Origin: Desulfocurvus sp. | Lineage (GTDB): Bacteria > Desulfobacterota > Desulfovibrionia > Desulfovibrionales > Desulfovibrionaceae | NCBI GenBank assembly: GCA_020692325.1 | Contig: JAIMKR010000006.1 | Span: 1 to 64,000 of the forward strand | DNA: 64,000 nucleotides | Direction of reading: 5' to 3' | In this document: positions 37,189 through 46,777 of the stretch, in pieces | Position numbering within the stretch: position 1 is the first letter of the stretch | Layout: the number at the start of each line of letters is the position of its first letter | The notes under the pieces: model-generated | Told to the model about the DNA's origin: nothing | Database searches by the model: none | What the model saw: the letters and a program-made list of their open reading frames with translations, nothing else | Made by a program: the position numbers and the translations under genes

Positions 37189-38099
37189 CGATCGTCTCCT
37201 TGCTGTTGCTCGCGGGCCGTCCAAGCCACGCCCTGCGGAGCGGCGTCGTCGGGCGCGCCCACATGGGTGAAGCCCACGGCGACGCGCCTGAGGCCGTCGC
37301 CCGGTCCGGCGCTGAGCCCGCGCACCACGCCGGCGTACCAATAGGGTCTGAACCGCTTTTCCCGGAACTGAAACAGCGAGCATTTGATGACCACCGGGCT
37401 GCCCTCGATCAGGCTGGCGGGCAGAAGCCCGGCCCGCACCTCCAAAGCCAGTCCCCCGGCGGAGATGTCCGTGACGGCGTTGTCCTCGCCATGGCGGCCG
37501 TCATAGGCGTTGACCCAGACATCAGGCGAGGCGGTGGGGAAATACGGCCGGGCGCAGCCGGGCGCGGCCAGCCACAGCCGCACCCGCACGAAGCGCTGGT
37601 CGCTGACGCGCTTGCGCTTGTGACGGCGGCGCGCCACGGCCAGCACGCGCGTAGGCGTGGCGAAAAGCACGCGCGGCGGCTCGGCCACGGCGTCCACGGC
37701 GGCGATGACGGAGGAAAAGGCGTTGACCCGGCGGCCGTCGAGCCGGCGCGGGGGGAAGAAGCAGAGCACGCGCGCGCCGGGGCGGATGTCGTCGGGCGCG
37801 GCGTTGGCGGAGAGTTCGCAGAGCAGCCCGTCCGGGCCGAGGGAGAGGACCGTGCAGCGCGCCAGGGACTCGTGGCCCGCTCCCTCCGCCTCGGGGTCGC
37901 CCCCGCCGGCGGGCGTGATATCGAGGCCGGCGGCGGCCAGATCACGCAGAAATCCGGCCATGGCGGCGCTGGGAACGACGCGCGCCAAACCATCCGCAGG
38001 CAAAACGCGACGCCGGGCGGCCCGGCCCAGAAGGAAACCTCCCGCGCCGGCGACGGCCACCACCAGCGTGAATTCGGCCCACAACGCCGCGTCCATCAT
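37185..38099 (-). CDS. PilZ domain protein, membrane anchored
   Basis: A 304-aa predicted c-di-GMP receptor. One N-terminal membrane segment (WAEFTLVVAVAGAGGFLLG) is followed by a basic stretch, a YcgR-like N-domain (about 70-160) and a PilZ domain whose binding motifs are RRRHKRKR (RxxxR, about 158-165) and DISAGG (D/NxSxxG, about 213-218). It could control motility or exopolysaccharide. ATG 38099 fits the GGGAGG ribosome-binding site best; GTG 38102 and ATG 38096 are also in frame. It is the first gene of a three-gene overlapping operon. Confidence 0.88.
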   Translation of the reverse strand: MMDAALWAEFTLVVAVAGAGGFLLGRAARRRVLPADGLARVVPSAAMAGFLRDLAAAGLDITPAGGGDPEAEGAGHESLARCTVLSLGPDGLLCELSANAAPDDIRPGARVLCFFPPRRLDGRRVNAFSSVIAAVDAVAEPPRVLFATPTRVLAVARRRHKRKRVSDQRFVRVRLWLAAPGCARPYFPTASPDVWVNAYDGRHGEDNAVTDISAGGLALEVRAGLLPASLIEGSPVVIKCSLFQFREKRFRPYWYAGVVRGLSAGPGDGLRRVAVGFTHVGAPDDAAPQGVAWTAREQQQGDDR

Positions 38100-38215
38100 C
38101 ACCCCGCCTCCCTTGCAGTCTGGCGGGAAGATACGTGGCCGCCCAGCGCCTTGTCAATTTTCCCAACACGCCGGCAGCCGCGCGTCGAAAATGCGCAAGT
38201 GCCGGCGCGACCGGT

Positions 38216-38428
38216 CTAGGCGGTCTGGAACACCTCGAAGAGTTCCGGGCTCACGTCGATGACGAAGTTGCCCTCCTCCACGCGCATGCGCACGTTGAGC
38301 TCGGGCACCAGCGCCATGTCCTCGGCCACGTTGACCCACTTGCGCATGAATTCCTTGGGGTCGGTCTCGTCCATGGGACGTTTCTCGGCGAAAATCCACT
38401 CTTCCTTGGGCGTGTTATCTTCAGACAT
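38216..38428 (-). CDS. Small conserved-looking hypothetical protein
   Basis: A 70-aa soluble protein (MSEDNTPKEEWIFAEKRPMD at the start, ending DVSPELFEVFQTA). It is acidic, with a predicted helix around FMRKWVNVAEDMALV and a strand-rich C-terminus. No motif is recognised. It lies 15 bases after alr on the same strand, preceded by GGGAG, so it is probably co-transcribed with alr. The tight spacing and normal composition support a real gene. Confidence 0.75.
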   Translation of the reverse strand: MSEDNTPKEEWIFAEKRPMDETDPKEFMRKWVNVAEDMALVPELNVRMRVEEGNFVIDVSPELFEVFQTA

Positions 38429-38443
38429 ATCGAACTCCCGGGC

Positions 38444-39586
38444 TTACGCCCCGATGAAGACGCGACGGTTCATGCCCAGCAGGCAGAACACCTCGTAGGA
38501 AATGGTGCCCCACCAGCCGGCCAGCTCGTCGCCGGTGATGGCCAGCGGTCCCTCGCCGCCCAGCAGCGTGGCCCAGTCGCCGGGGCGCACGTCGGGCAGG
38601 TCGGTCACGTCGGCCGCGCACATCTGCATGCAGATGCGGCCCACCTGCGGCACACGACGGCCGCCGATGAGCATCTGCGCGCCCCGGCCGGAAAGGCCGC
38701 GGCTGTAGGCGTCGGCGTAGCCGGCCGCGACGATGGCCACGGTCATGTCGCGCGGGGCGGTGAAAATGCCGCCGTAGCTGATGGTGTGCCCCTTTTTGAG
38801 CGGGTGCACGGAGACGATCCTGGTGCGCGCCTGCATGGCGGGAACGAGCCCGGCGCCCAGATGCTCCCACGCGGTGCCGGCGAAGGGGCTGGCCCCGTAC
38901 AGGGAGATGCCGCCGCGCTGGCTCTGGTAGTGCAGTTTGGGATGGGCCAGGATGGCCGCGGTGTTGGCCAGATTGGCCTCCACGTCATAGCCGGCCCCGC
39001 GCAGCGCGCCCACCATGAGCTCGAAGCGGCGGCCCTGCTCCATCACGAAATCCACGGCGTCGGGGTCGTCGGCCGTGGCCAGGTGCGAGCTGGCCATGAC
39101 CGGCCGCACGAGCGGGGCCTCGCCCAGGCGCTCCAACAGGCGGGGCAGGTCCTCCTCAACGAAGCCGAGGCGGGCCATGCCCGTGTCGAACTTGACGGAG
39201 ATGGGCAGGGCGCGGCCCAGGCGCGCGGCGTGGCCGGCCACCTCCTCCAGCTGGCGGAACCCGCCGATGAAGGGGATGATCTCATACTCCCACAACGGCG
39301 CGTAGTCCTCGGGGTCCACGGGACCCAGCAGCGACATGATGCGCGCCTTGATCCCCTTGGACAGCAGGTGCTTGCGCAGCGCCACGCCCTCCTCCACGGA
39401 ACCGATGGCGAAGGTATCGCAACCCTCGGCGGCCAGGGCCTCGGCCACCTCGAACAGGCCGTGGCCGTAGGCGTCGGCCTTGATGACCCCGATGACGTGG
39501 CTGCCGTGGCTCTTGAGCAGACGGTAGTTGGAGCGGATGGCGGAAAGATCGATGCGGACTTCGATTTTGTTGTACAGGATGCTCAT
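38444..39586 (-). CDS. alr: Alanine racemase
   Basis: PLP enzyme interconverting L- and D-alanine for peptidoglycan. The 380-aa protein has the PLP Lys36 in VIKADAYGHG, the second catalytic base Tyr271 in TISYGGIF, and the C-terminal GRICMQM segment. GGAGAC lies nine bases before the ATG at 39586. It follows mutL after 168 bases on the same strand, with the 70-aa protein just downstream. An upstream extension in the same frame overlaps mutL and is not supported. Confidence 0.95.
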   Translation of the reverse strand: MSILYNKIEVRIDLSAIRSNYRLLKSHGSHVIGVIKADAYGHGLFEVAEALAAEGCDTFAIGSVEEGVALRKHLLSKGIKARIMSLLGPVDPEDYAPLWEYEIIPFIGGFRQLEEVAGHAARLGRALPISVKFDTGMARLGFVEEDLPRLLERLGEAPLVRPVMASSHLATADDPDAVDFVMEQGRRFELMVGALRGAGYDVEANLANTAAILAHPKLHYQSQRGGISLYGASPFAGTAWEHLGAGLVPAMQARTRIVSVHPLKKGHTISYGGIFTAPRDMTVAIVAAGYADAYSRGLSGRGAQMLIGGRRVPQVGRICMQMCAADVTDLPDVRPGDWATLLGGEGPLAITGDELAGWWGTISYEVFCLLGMNRRVFIGA

Positions 39587-39753
39587 GGACGGATCGTCTC
39601 CTGCGCTCACGAGAGTTTCGGCGATGAAGTGGGGAGCGCGATGGGCAGATTGGCAGAGATCGGCCTTGGGCGCAAGGCGGGATTCCCGGCGCAGACGGCG
39701 GCGGAGCCAATGTATGGGCGCGTTTCGTGTGGATTCGCCACGGCCGCGCCGAT

Positions 39754-41628
39754 TTATTTGCGCTTGAACAGGTGCTCCAGCTCCGCCGCGCCGAAGCCGA
39801 CCACCACGGGCCGGCCGTGGGGACAGTGCTCGCGGCTTGGCGCGTCGAGCCAGGCGTCCAGCAGGGCCAGGGCCTCGTCGGGGGCGAGGGGCTGGCCGGC
39901 CTTGATGGCCGACTTGCAGGAAAGCAGCGTCCACAGGGTGGCCAACCCGTCGGACTGCTCGGAGAGAATCTCGCGCAGATGCTCCACGGCGCGGCCGGCG
40001 GGCAGGCTGGGCGGCACCCCGAGGACGCGCAGCGAGTCGCCCTCGACCTCCAGCACGTAGCCCACCTCGCGCAATCCGTTTTCCAGCTCGGCCAGACGCA
40101 GGGCCTCGGCCGGATGCAGGGAAAGCGGCAGCGGCGCGGCGAGCAGCTGGGTGTCGCCCCCGCTGCGCGCCCGGCGCATTCCCTCCAGAATCACACGCTC
40201 GTGCGCGGCGTGCTGGTCCACGATGAGCAGCCGGCCGGCCTGCCCGCCCTGGCGCAGCAGCAGATAGGTGTCGGCGATCTGCCCCAGGTATTCCAGATCC
40301 TCGCGGCCCAGGACGCGCGCGGCCGGCCCGGCGGTCAGCCCCGGAACCGGACCGGCGGACCCTCCGGCCTCGGACGCGGTCCCCGCCTCGGCCGGTTCCT
40401 GGGGGAAAACGGGCAGCGGGATGTCCCGCTCCGGTGGCGGCGACTGAAAGGCGCGGTAGGCGGCCAGCGCGCCGGACTTGCCGGTGTCGTCGTCCCCCGA
40501 ACCGGGCCGCCACGTGTTCCGCGACGCCGGCCCCCCGGTCGGTGACCATCCGGTCGCCGCGCCCCCGACGGGGGCGTTCGGTCCCGAAGTGACTCCCGGC
40601 TCGGCCCCGTAGCCCGCCCCGGGCTCGGCCAGGGTCGAGGCCCCGGCGATGGGCTCCAACGCCAGACGCACCAGGGAAAACACCGCGCCCTCGTCGCGGA
40701 AGCGCACCTCCAGCTTGGCCGGATGCACGTTCACATCCACTTCCTCGGGCGGCAGGTCGAGAAAAAGCAGCAGCTGCGGATACTCGCCGGAAAGCAGACG
40801 CCCCTTGTAGGCGTCGCGCGCGGCGCGCATGAGCAAGCGGTCCTGCACGGGCCGGCCGTTGACGTAGAAGAGCATCCGGTCGGCGCGGTTCTGGGCGTGC
40901 TCGGGCGAGCCGGCAAGGCCGTGGACGGTGGAGCCGTCGCGCTCGCGCTCAAAGGCCGCGAGCCCGGCGGAGACCTGCGGCGGCCAGAAACGCCCCAGCC
41001 GCGCGGCGAGCTCCTCCCCTGCGGGCAGGCGGAAGATTTCCCGACCGCCGTTGGTGAGCGAGAAGGCCACGTCCGGACGGGAAAGCGCCATGCGCATGAG
41101 GATTTCCTGGCAGCGTTTGGCCTCCGTGGCCTCCGTGCGCAGAAATTTAAGCCTGGCCGGCGTGCTGGCGAAAAGGTGCAGCATTTCCACCCGCGTGCCT
41201 GCGGAAAGCGCCGTGGGCCCCTCGGCCCTGAGCTCGCCGTGCTCCACCTCGATCATGGCGGCCTCGGCCGCACCGCGTGCGCGGGAGGCCAACGTGAGAC
41301 GCGAGACCGAGGCGATGCTCGGCAGCGCCTCGCCGCGGAAGCCGAAGCTCCTGACTGCGAATAGGTCCGCCGCGCTGGCAAGCTTGCTGGTCGCGTGGCG
41401 GGTGACGGCGAGCGAGAGTTCGCCGGCGGGGATGCCCGCGCCGTCGTCGGCCACCACGAGCCGGGCCGCGCCGCCCCCCTCCAACGCCACGTCCACGCGC
41501 GTGGCTCCGGCGTCGAGACTGTTCTCGACAAGTTCCTTGAGGACACTGGCCGGACGCTCCACAACCTCGCCGGCGGCGATCTGGTTGCGCAGGGTCTCTG
41601 GCAGAAGGATGATATGGCGGCGCTCCAT
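39754..41628 (-). CDS. mutL: DNA mismatch repair protein MutL (endonuclease type)
   Basis: Couples MutS mismatch recognition to strand incision. The 624-aa protein has the GHKL ATPase motifs ELVENSLDAGAT, DDGAGIP and FGFRGEALPSIAS in the N-terminal 120 residues, a variable Pro/Gly linker (about 345-430), and a C-terminal dimerisation domain with DQHAAHERVILE. The latter is an exact DQHA(X)2E(X)4E nuclease motif, and CPHGRP near the C-terminus adds the CPH zinc motif, so this MutL nicks DNA itself, as in bacteria without MutH. The start at 41628 gives the family N-terminus (MERRHIILLPETLRNQIAAG) with a weak ribosome-binding site, 16 bases after lptD. Confidence 0.95.
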   Translation of the reverse strand: MERRHIILLPETLRNQIAAGEVVERPASVLKELVENSLDAGATRVDVALEGGGAARLVVADDGAGIPAGELSLAVTRHATSKLASAADLFAVRSFGFRGEALPSIASVSRLTLASRARGAAEAAMIEVEHGELRAEGPTALSAGTRVEMLHLFASTPARLKFLRTEATEAKRCQEILMRMALSRPDVAFSLTNGGREIFRLPAGEELAARLGRFWPPQVSAGLAAFERERDGSTVHGLAGSPEHAQNRADRMLFYVNGRPVQDRLLMRAARDAYKGRLLSGEYPQLLLFLDLPPEEVDVNVHPAKLEVRFRDEGAVFSLVRLALEPIAGASTLAEPGAGYGAEPGVTSGPNAPVGGAATGWSPTGGPASRNTWRPGSGDDDTGKSGALAAYRAFQSPPPERDIPLPVFPQEPAEAGTASEAGGSAGPVPGLTAGPAARVLGREDLEYLGQIADTYLLLRQGGQAGRLLIVDQHAAHERVILEGMRRARSGGDTQLLAAPLPLSLHPAEALRLAELENGLREVGYVLEVEGDSLRVLGVPPSLPAGRAVEHLREILSEQSDGLATLWTLLSCKSAIKAGQPLAPDEALALLDAWLDAPSREHCPHGRPVVVGFGAAELEHLFKRK

Positions 41629-41644
41629 ATGCCCGAGGATGCCC

Positions 41645-44326
41645 TTAGGGCTTGCCGAAATCAAGCAGGTTGAACTGAAACTCCACGGCGGAATCCGTGG
41701 GTTTGCGGATGTACTTGAGCTGCATCTCGTAGCACTGGTCGCGCCAGACGAAGCCCACGTTCTTCTCCAGGTCCGAATGCCCGGCGATGTCCATGCGGTA
41801 GTTGCTGACAAACTTGAGGTTGCGCGTGATCTGATAGTCCGCGCCCACGGTGAGCACCTGCACGTCGCTGGTGACGTGCCGCGTGTACTCGTCCACGGGG
41901 TGCAGGTAGTCATGGGCGAAACGCAGCTCGCCCACGTTCTCCTTGTTCAGGGTCAGGGAGTGCTCGTGCTCGGTGGGGCGGTTCAGGTACGGCGAATAGT
42001 AGGTTTTGGAGGTCAGCGTGAGATATTTCTCCGGTTTGACCGAGCCCTCGAACATGACATCCGAGAAGGGCCGCCGCGGATAGAGATTCAGTTCGTCCGT
42101 GCGCGAGGCCTCGTCGCGGTTGTAGGACTGCTCCACGCGCAGACGCAGGAAATCCAGATAATCGGTGCTCACCGTGGGCACCGTGCCCGCCGCGCCGTTC
42201 GCCGGCGGATTGGCCACGACGCTGGTGCGCTTGCGATCCAGCACGTTGGTGAGGGAATAGGTGATGGTGTTCTGCCGGGTGAGGCGGTCCAGGCTGTCGA
42301 ACTCGGGCAACCGGTTCTGCGAGGCGGGCACCGGCACGTAGGCGAACTCCAAGCGCGGCTCCACGCTGTGGCGCACGGCCATCCAAAGATTCTTGCCCAC
42401 ATTCTGCGGCAGGGGGTCCAGAAGGTCGTTGTTCAGTTGATACACGCGGGAGAATTCGGTGAAGCCAGTGAAGCCGGTCTCGAACATGTTGCGCGCGGGG
42501 GTCTTGTTGGTCGTGGTGGTGCTGGGCTCACCCGTGTAGCCACCCACGTTGTAGAACGTGCTGCGCACGCCGGCGGTGGGTATAAACGTCACCGGTCCCA
42601 GAGAGAACGGCAGGCTCAGGGTGGGATGCAAATCCGTGCGCATGGCCCGCGTGCCGTACTCCCGCCAGAAATAGTTGAAACGGCCGGCGGCCTCCAGGTC
42701 GAAGGGCGTGCCCGGTATCTTGTTCTTGAAGGCGAAGGCGTTGAGCTCCGGCAGACTTTGCGGTGTGTTGTTCTTGCTGGATGGATTGTTGCCGTTGAGG
42801 TAGTTCAGATTCTCCGTCCAGGCCAGTTTGCCCGTCACGCCAAAGTTCTCCCAGTTGCGCGAGACATACGCCGAACTCGTCCGCGTGAGGGAGTCGGCCA
42901 CGTCGAGGCTGCGTCCGAAGCGGTTCAGGAAATCCGTATTGCTCTTGTCGAAACCGTTGATGCCACTCTGGAATTCGGTGAGGTAGTTCTGGTCGCTCAC
43001 GTAATCCAGGTCCACCTTCAGATTCCAGGCGGGGTCGATGAAGAAGCCGTTGTACTTGCTGCGCAGCCACCAGCGGTTGCTGTTGTTGCGCGTCAACCCT
43101 TTGGTGCGCAGCTCAGGCTTTTCGTCATACAGTTCCTGCGCGTTCATGCGGTCATTCAGAAAGTCGAAACGCCAGTCGCCCTGGGTGAGCGAATTCTCGG
43201 CGTGGCGATACTCGACGCCCTGCATAAGGCCGCGCCGGCTCATGGCGTTCTCGAAGAACGTCAGGTCGCGCTCATCGTCGATGACCCAGTAATACGGCTG
43301 ATTGATGGAGAAACCACGCAGACTGCTGTGGGAAATCTCGGGCACGAGCAGACCGCTTTGCCGCTTGCCGTTGCCCGGAAGCGAAAGGAAGGGAGTGTAG
43401 GCCACAGGGTGGTTGACCACGTTGAAGGTCGAATCATAGAGCCGGGTGCGCCCGGTCAGGTCGATATCGCTCTCCTTGGCCGAGAAGGACCAAGCCGGAC
43501 GGTCGCCGTCGCAGGCGATGAATTTGGCGTTCTCGAAACGGTAGTTGGAGGCGCCGTAGCGGCGGGCGAACTCGGAGTCCACGCGCAGGCTGGACTGCCC
43601 CACGTACACGTTGCCGTGCTTGAACCAGCCCTGCATGCTGGCGAGGTCGAATTCGGCCTCCTGCGCCTGCACCACGTCGCCGTCCCAAAGGATGCGCACG
43701 TTGCCACGCAGAAACACCCAGCGCGTGGCCTTGTAATAGCGGATGAAGTCGGCCTTGAGGCTGTTGAGCCCGCGCACCATGGTGGCGCCGCCCACCGCCA
43801 CGATGAAATCGCTGCCGTGCTGGCCGATGATGCGGTCGCCGGAAAGCCGCCAGGGATCGTCGCCGCCATGGCCGCCCAGCATGAACACGGGCTGCAGGCC
43901 CTCGATCCCTCCGCCAGGGCCTGCCGCCGGCGTCTTGCCGGGGGGCGTCACCGGCAGGCGGATCTCCGGTCCGTCGCTGGAATATCCCGGGAATTCGGGC
44001 GGCGGCGGAACGGTCTCCGTGGGACTGAACCTCGCCTGGTCGGTGAAGACCGGCTTGGGGATGTTGTACAGCGACGGATTTTCGACACCGCGCGAGAAGT
44101 CCGGCGCGGGAGGCGTGGGCTTGGGCGTGATGTCCATGCGCACCTCGCGCACGGCGGCGAGGTCGGCCGAGGGCTGCGGCGGCGGGGTGACGGGCAGGCG
44201 GATTTCCGGCCCGCTGGAGGACGACGAAACGCCCGCCGCGTGGCCCGGTCCCATGGACCCGGCCACGAGGCAACACGAGAGCACCAGGCTCGCGAGCGCG
44301 GCGCGCCACATCCTCCGGCAGTTCAA
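41645..44326 (-). CDS. lptD: LPS-assembly protein LptD
   Basis: Outer-membrane beta-barrel that inserts LPS delivered by LptA. The 893-aa protein has a signal peptide (about 1-31), a Pro-rich segment containing GPEIRLPVTPP twice (near 40 and 120), an OstA/LptA-like jellyroll (about 155-300), and a long barrel domain with alternating strands to the C-terminus (FQFNLLDFGKP). Cysteines at ACDGD and RDQCYE may form the disulfide needed for maturation. The start is TTG: AAGGA lies seven bases before it, while the next ATG follows the GGAGG sequence directly. It sits between hldD and mutL. Confidence 0.93.
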   Translation of the reverse strand: MNCRRMWRAALASLVLSCCLVAGSMGPGHAAGVSSSSSGPEIRLPVTPPPQPSADLAAVREVRMDITPKPTPPAPDFSRGVENPSLYNIPKPVFTDQARFSPTETVPPPPEFPGYSSDGPEIRLPVTPPGKTPAAGPGGGIEGLQPVFMLGGHGGDDPWRLSGDRIIGQHGSDFIVAVGGATMVRGLNSLKADFIRYYKATRWVFLRGNVRILWDGDVVQAQEAEFDLASMQGWFKHGNVYVGQSSLRVDSEFARRYGASNYRFENAKFIACDGDRPAWSFSAKESDIDLTGRTRLYDSTFNVVNHPVAYTPFLSLPGNGKRQSGLLVPEISHSSLRGFSINQPYYWVIDDERDLTFFENAMSRRGLMQGVEYRHAENSLTQGDWRFDFLNDRMNAQELYDEKPELRTKGLTRNNSNRWWLRSKYNGFFIDPAWNLKVDLDYVSDQNYLTEFQSGINGFDKSNTDFLNRFGRSLDVADSLTRTSSAYVSRNWENFGVTGKLAWTENLNYLNGNNPSSKNNTPQSLPELNAFAFKNKIPGTPFDLEAAGRFNYFWREYGTRAMRTDLHPTLSLPFSLGPVTFIPTAGVRSTFYNVGGYTGEPSTTTTNKTPARNMFETGFTGFTEFSRVYQLNNDLLDPLPQNVGKNLWMAVRHSVEPRLEFAYVPVPASQNRLPEFDSLDRLTRQNTITYSLTNVLDRKRTSVVANPPANGAAGTVPTVSTDYLDFLRLRVEQSYNRDEASRTDELNLYPRRPFSDVMFEGSVKPEKYLTLTSKTYYSPYLNRPTEHEHSLTLNKENVGELRFAHDYLHPVDEYTRHVTSDVQVLTVGADYQITRNLKFVSNYRMDIAGHSDLEKNVGFVWRDQCYEMQLKYIRKPTDSAVEFQFNLLDFGKP

Positions 44327-44350
44327 TCCAGCGTCCTTCCTTACTCTTTG

Positions 44351-45337
44351 CTAAAGCTCGCGTGAATCCAGATACGGATCGTCCTTGGCCAGGTAGTTGG
44401 TCACGTAGTCGCGCACGGCGTCCTCCAGACGGGTGAAGGGGATGTCGCAGCCCAGCGCGCGCAGTTTGCCCATGTCCGCCCGCGTCAGGTACTGGTACTT
44501 GTCGCGGATGATCTCAGGCATGTCGATGTACTCGATGTTCGGCTCCCGCCCCATGGCCGCGAACACCGCGGCGGCCAAGTCGTTCCAGGTACGAGCAATT
44601 CCGGTGCCAATGTTGATGACGCCGCAGGCCTCCGGGTGCTCCAGCAGCCACCACAGCACGTTCACGCAGTCCTTCACGTACACGAAATCGCGCATCTGGC
44701 CGCCGTCGGCGTAGTCCGGCCGGTGCGAACGGAACAGACGCATGACGCCTTCCGCGCCGATCTGCTTGAAGGCCTTGCAGATGACGCTCTTCATGTCGCC
44801 CTTGTGGTACTCGTTGGGGCCGAAGACGTTGAAGAACTTGACGCTGGCGACCTTGTTCAGCACGCCGGTGCGCAGGGCCCAGAGGTCGAAGAGCTGCTTG
44901 GAATAGCCATACATGTTCAACGGCTTGAGCCGGGTGATGCCCGCGTGGTCGTCGGAAAAGCCGAACTCGCCGCCGCCATAGGTGGCCGCGCTGGAGGCGT
45001 TGACGAACCTCGCCCCGCAGGAGAGGGCGTATCGGCACACGGCCTTGGCGTAGCCGGTGTTGTTGCGCATGAGGAAATCGGCGTCGCGCTCGGTGGTGCT
45101 GGAGCACGCGCCCATGTGCACCACGGCCGTGGTCCCGAAGGGATCGCCGCCGGCCGCGATGCGCGCGGCGAACTCGTCACGGTGCATGTAGTCGGCGTAG
45201 CGCAGGTTGACGAGATTCTTCCACTTCTCGCTGGTGGCGAGGTTGTCCACCACGAGGATGTCGTCCATGCCCATCCGGTTGAGCTTCCAGATCATGGCGC
45301 TGCCGATGAAGCCCGCGCCGCCGGTGACGATATGCAT
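44351..45337 (-). CDS. hldD: ADP-L-glycero-D-manno-heptose 6-epimerase HldD
   Basis: Last step of ADP-heptose synthesis for the LPS inner core. The 328-aa NADP-dependent short-chain epimerase starts MHIVTGGAGFIGSAMIWKL (Rossmann loop) and carries ACSSTTERDADFLMRNNTGY, SSAATYG and the catalytic YGYSK. FFNVFGPNEYHKGDMKS and GTGIARTWNDLA match HldD closely. AAGGAG is well placed before the ATG. lptD begins 24 bases downstream, linking heptose supply with LPS export. Confidence 0.96.
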   Translation of the reverse strand: MHIVTGGAGFIGSAMIWKLNRMGMDDILVVDNLATSEKWKNLVNLRYADYMHRDEFAARIAAGGDPFGTTAVVHMGACSSTTERDADFLMRNNTGYAKAVCRYALSCGARFVNASSAATYGGGEFGFSDDHAGITRLKPLNMYGYSKQLFDLWALRTGVLNKVASVKFFNVFGPNEYHKGDMKSVICKAFKQIGAEGVMRLFRSHRPDYADGGQMRDFVYVKDCVNVLWWLLEHPEACGVINIGTGIARTWNDLAAAVFAAMGREPNIEYIDMPEIIRDKYQYLTRADMGKLRALGCDIPFTRLEDAVRDYVTNYLAKDDPYLDSREL

Positions 45338-45548
45338 GATTGGCTCCTTGAGCGAATTGCAGGGGAAGGCCGGAGCCGAGCGTCCGGCGCGGGAGCCCCG
45401 CGCGTCCCAATCCCGCCGCTTGACAGAGGTATCACAGCCGCCGGCGGACTTCCGCCGACGCTTGGCAACCCATAATACTAGCCGCTCCCCGGCCAATTGG
45501 CAACCGGAAGCAACGTGTGTATACCGCCCATGGTGACGGCGCACGCTG

Positions 45549-45577
45549 TTGCCATTTGAAGCAATATTATTTAATGT
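45549..45577 (+). promoter_or_regulatory. Candidate promoter of the VWA-OmpA gene
   Basis: TTGCCA (45549-45554), a 17-base spacer and TAATGT (45572-45577) stand 68 bases before the ATG. The area is notably AT-rich (GCAATATTATTTAATGTGCT). The -10 is a weak match. Confidence 0.35.
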
Positions 45578-45644
45578 GCTATGCAGCAAAGGTTTAGCGC
45601 TTGGCAAACCCTCTTCCAAAATACCTTCTAGCAAGGAGCACGTG

Positions 45645-46697
45645 ATGAAAATGCATAAAAAACTTTTCGGCGGCGTTATTTTAGCCGCCCTCATGGCCCT
45701 GGTCATGGCCGCCCAGGCCCCGGCCGAAACGCTGAAGCCCAAGGTCGACAACTTCATCCTGTTCGTCGACTACTCCGGCTCCATGGCCATGAAAAGCGAC
45801 ACCCTCAAGGGCGTCAAGATCAAAAACGCCAAGGATCTCATCGCCCGCATGAACGCGGAGATTCCCGAGCTCGGCTACAAGAGCGGCGTGGCCACCTTCG
45901 CCCCCTACGGCGCGTTGCTGGCCCCCACCACCTATAGCAAGGCCGCCGTGGCCGGCGCCATCGCGCCCATCAAGACCGATTACGACATTTACGGCCGCAA
46001 CACGCCCATGGGCTTCGGCATCAAGGATCTCGATCCCATGCTGTCCCAGATGCACGGCAAGACCGCCCTCATCATCTTCACCGACGGCGACTCCAACTAC
46101 GGTTCCGACCCCGTGGCCGAGGCCAAGGCCCTGTACGCCAAGAACCCCAATCTGTGCATCCACGTGGTGAGCTACGCCGACAACGCCCACGGCAAGATGG
46201 TCGTCGACGAGATCCGCGGCATCAGCCGTTGCTCCGTGGCCGGCGATCCCAAGGCCCTGGAGAATCCCGCCGCCCTGAAGAAGTTCGTGCGCGACGTGTT
46301 CTACGACGTTGCGCCCGACGCCCCCGTGGCCAAGGCCGCGCCCGCGCCCAAGGCCGCCTGCGAGACCATCACCTTCGGTAACCTGAACTTCGATTTCAAC
46401 AAGTACCAGATCACCCCGCAGATGGAGCCCGCCCTGGAACAGGCGCTCACCATCCTCAAGGACTCCAAGTGCCAGAAGTTCGTCATCGAGGGCCACACCG
46501 ACAACGTCGGTGGCATTCCTTACAACCAGAAGCTCTCCGAGCGCCGCGCCGCCTCCGTGGTCAACTGGCTGTCCGCCCATGGTCTGGACATCTCCAAGTT
46601 CTCCGTGGTCGGCAAGGGCAAGCTCGAGCCCAAGTTCGACAACAAGACCGATGAGGGCCGCCACCTCAACCGTCGCGTTGAAATCCGCAGCCTGTAA
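45645..46697 (+). CDS. VWA-OmpA fusion, exported
   Basis: A 350-aa exported protein. A signal peptide (about 1-27) is followed by a von Willebrand A domain (about 35-225) with MIDAS residues DYSGS (Asp42, Ser44, Ser46), NTPMG and FTDGDS. An Ala/Pro linker leads to an OmpA C-terminal peptidoglycan-binding domain (about 240-350) with IEGHTDNVGGIPYNQKLSERR. It is therefore a periplasmic, peptidoglycan-attached protein with a metal-dependent adhesion domain. AAGGAG precedes the ATG. Its lysine- and asparagine-rich make-up differs from the Arg-rich neighbours, as often in abundant secreted proteins. A hairpin follows at 46716. Confidence 0.9.
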   Translation: MKMHKKLFGGVILAALMALVMAAQAPAETLKPKVDNFILFVDYSGSMAMKSDTLKGVKIKNAKDLIARMNAEIPELGYKSGVATFAPYGALLAPTTYSKAAVAGAIAPIKTDYDIYGRNTPMGFGIKDLDPMLSQMHGKTALIIFTDGDSNYGSDPVAEAKALYAKNPNLCIHVVSYADNAHGKMVVDEIRGISRCSVAGDPKALENPAALKKFVRDVFYDVAPDAPVAKAAPAPKAACETITFGNLNFDFNKYQITPQMEPALEQALTILKDSKCQKFVIEGHTDNVGGIPYNQKLSERRAASVVNWLSAHGLDISKFSVVGKGKLEPKFDNKTDEGRHLNRRVEIRSL

Positions 46698-46715
46698 TCA
46701 CGCCTCTTGACCCCA

Positions 46716-46754
46716 GGGGGACTGCGAGGCACAATGCTCCGCAGTCCCCATTTC
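46716..46754 (+). terminator. Hairpin after the VWA-OmpA gene
   Basis: GGGGACTGCG (46717-46726) pairs exactly with CGCAGTCCCC (46740-46749), followed by ATTTCC. The T-run is short, so it may only partly terminate, leaving the secreted 166-aa gene partly linked. Confidence 0.6.
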
Positions 46755-46777
46755 CAAAGCCAACCGGAGCCAACCTG

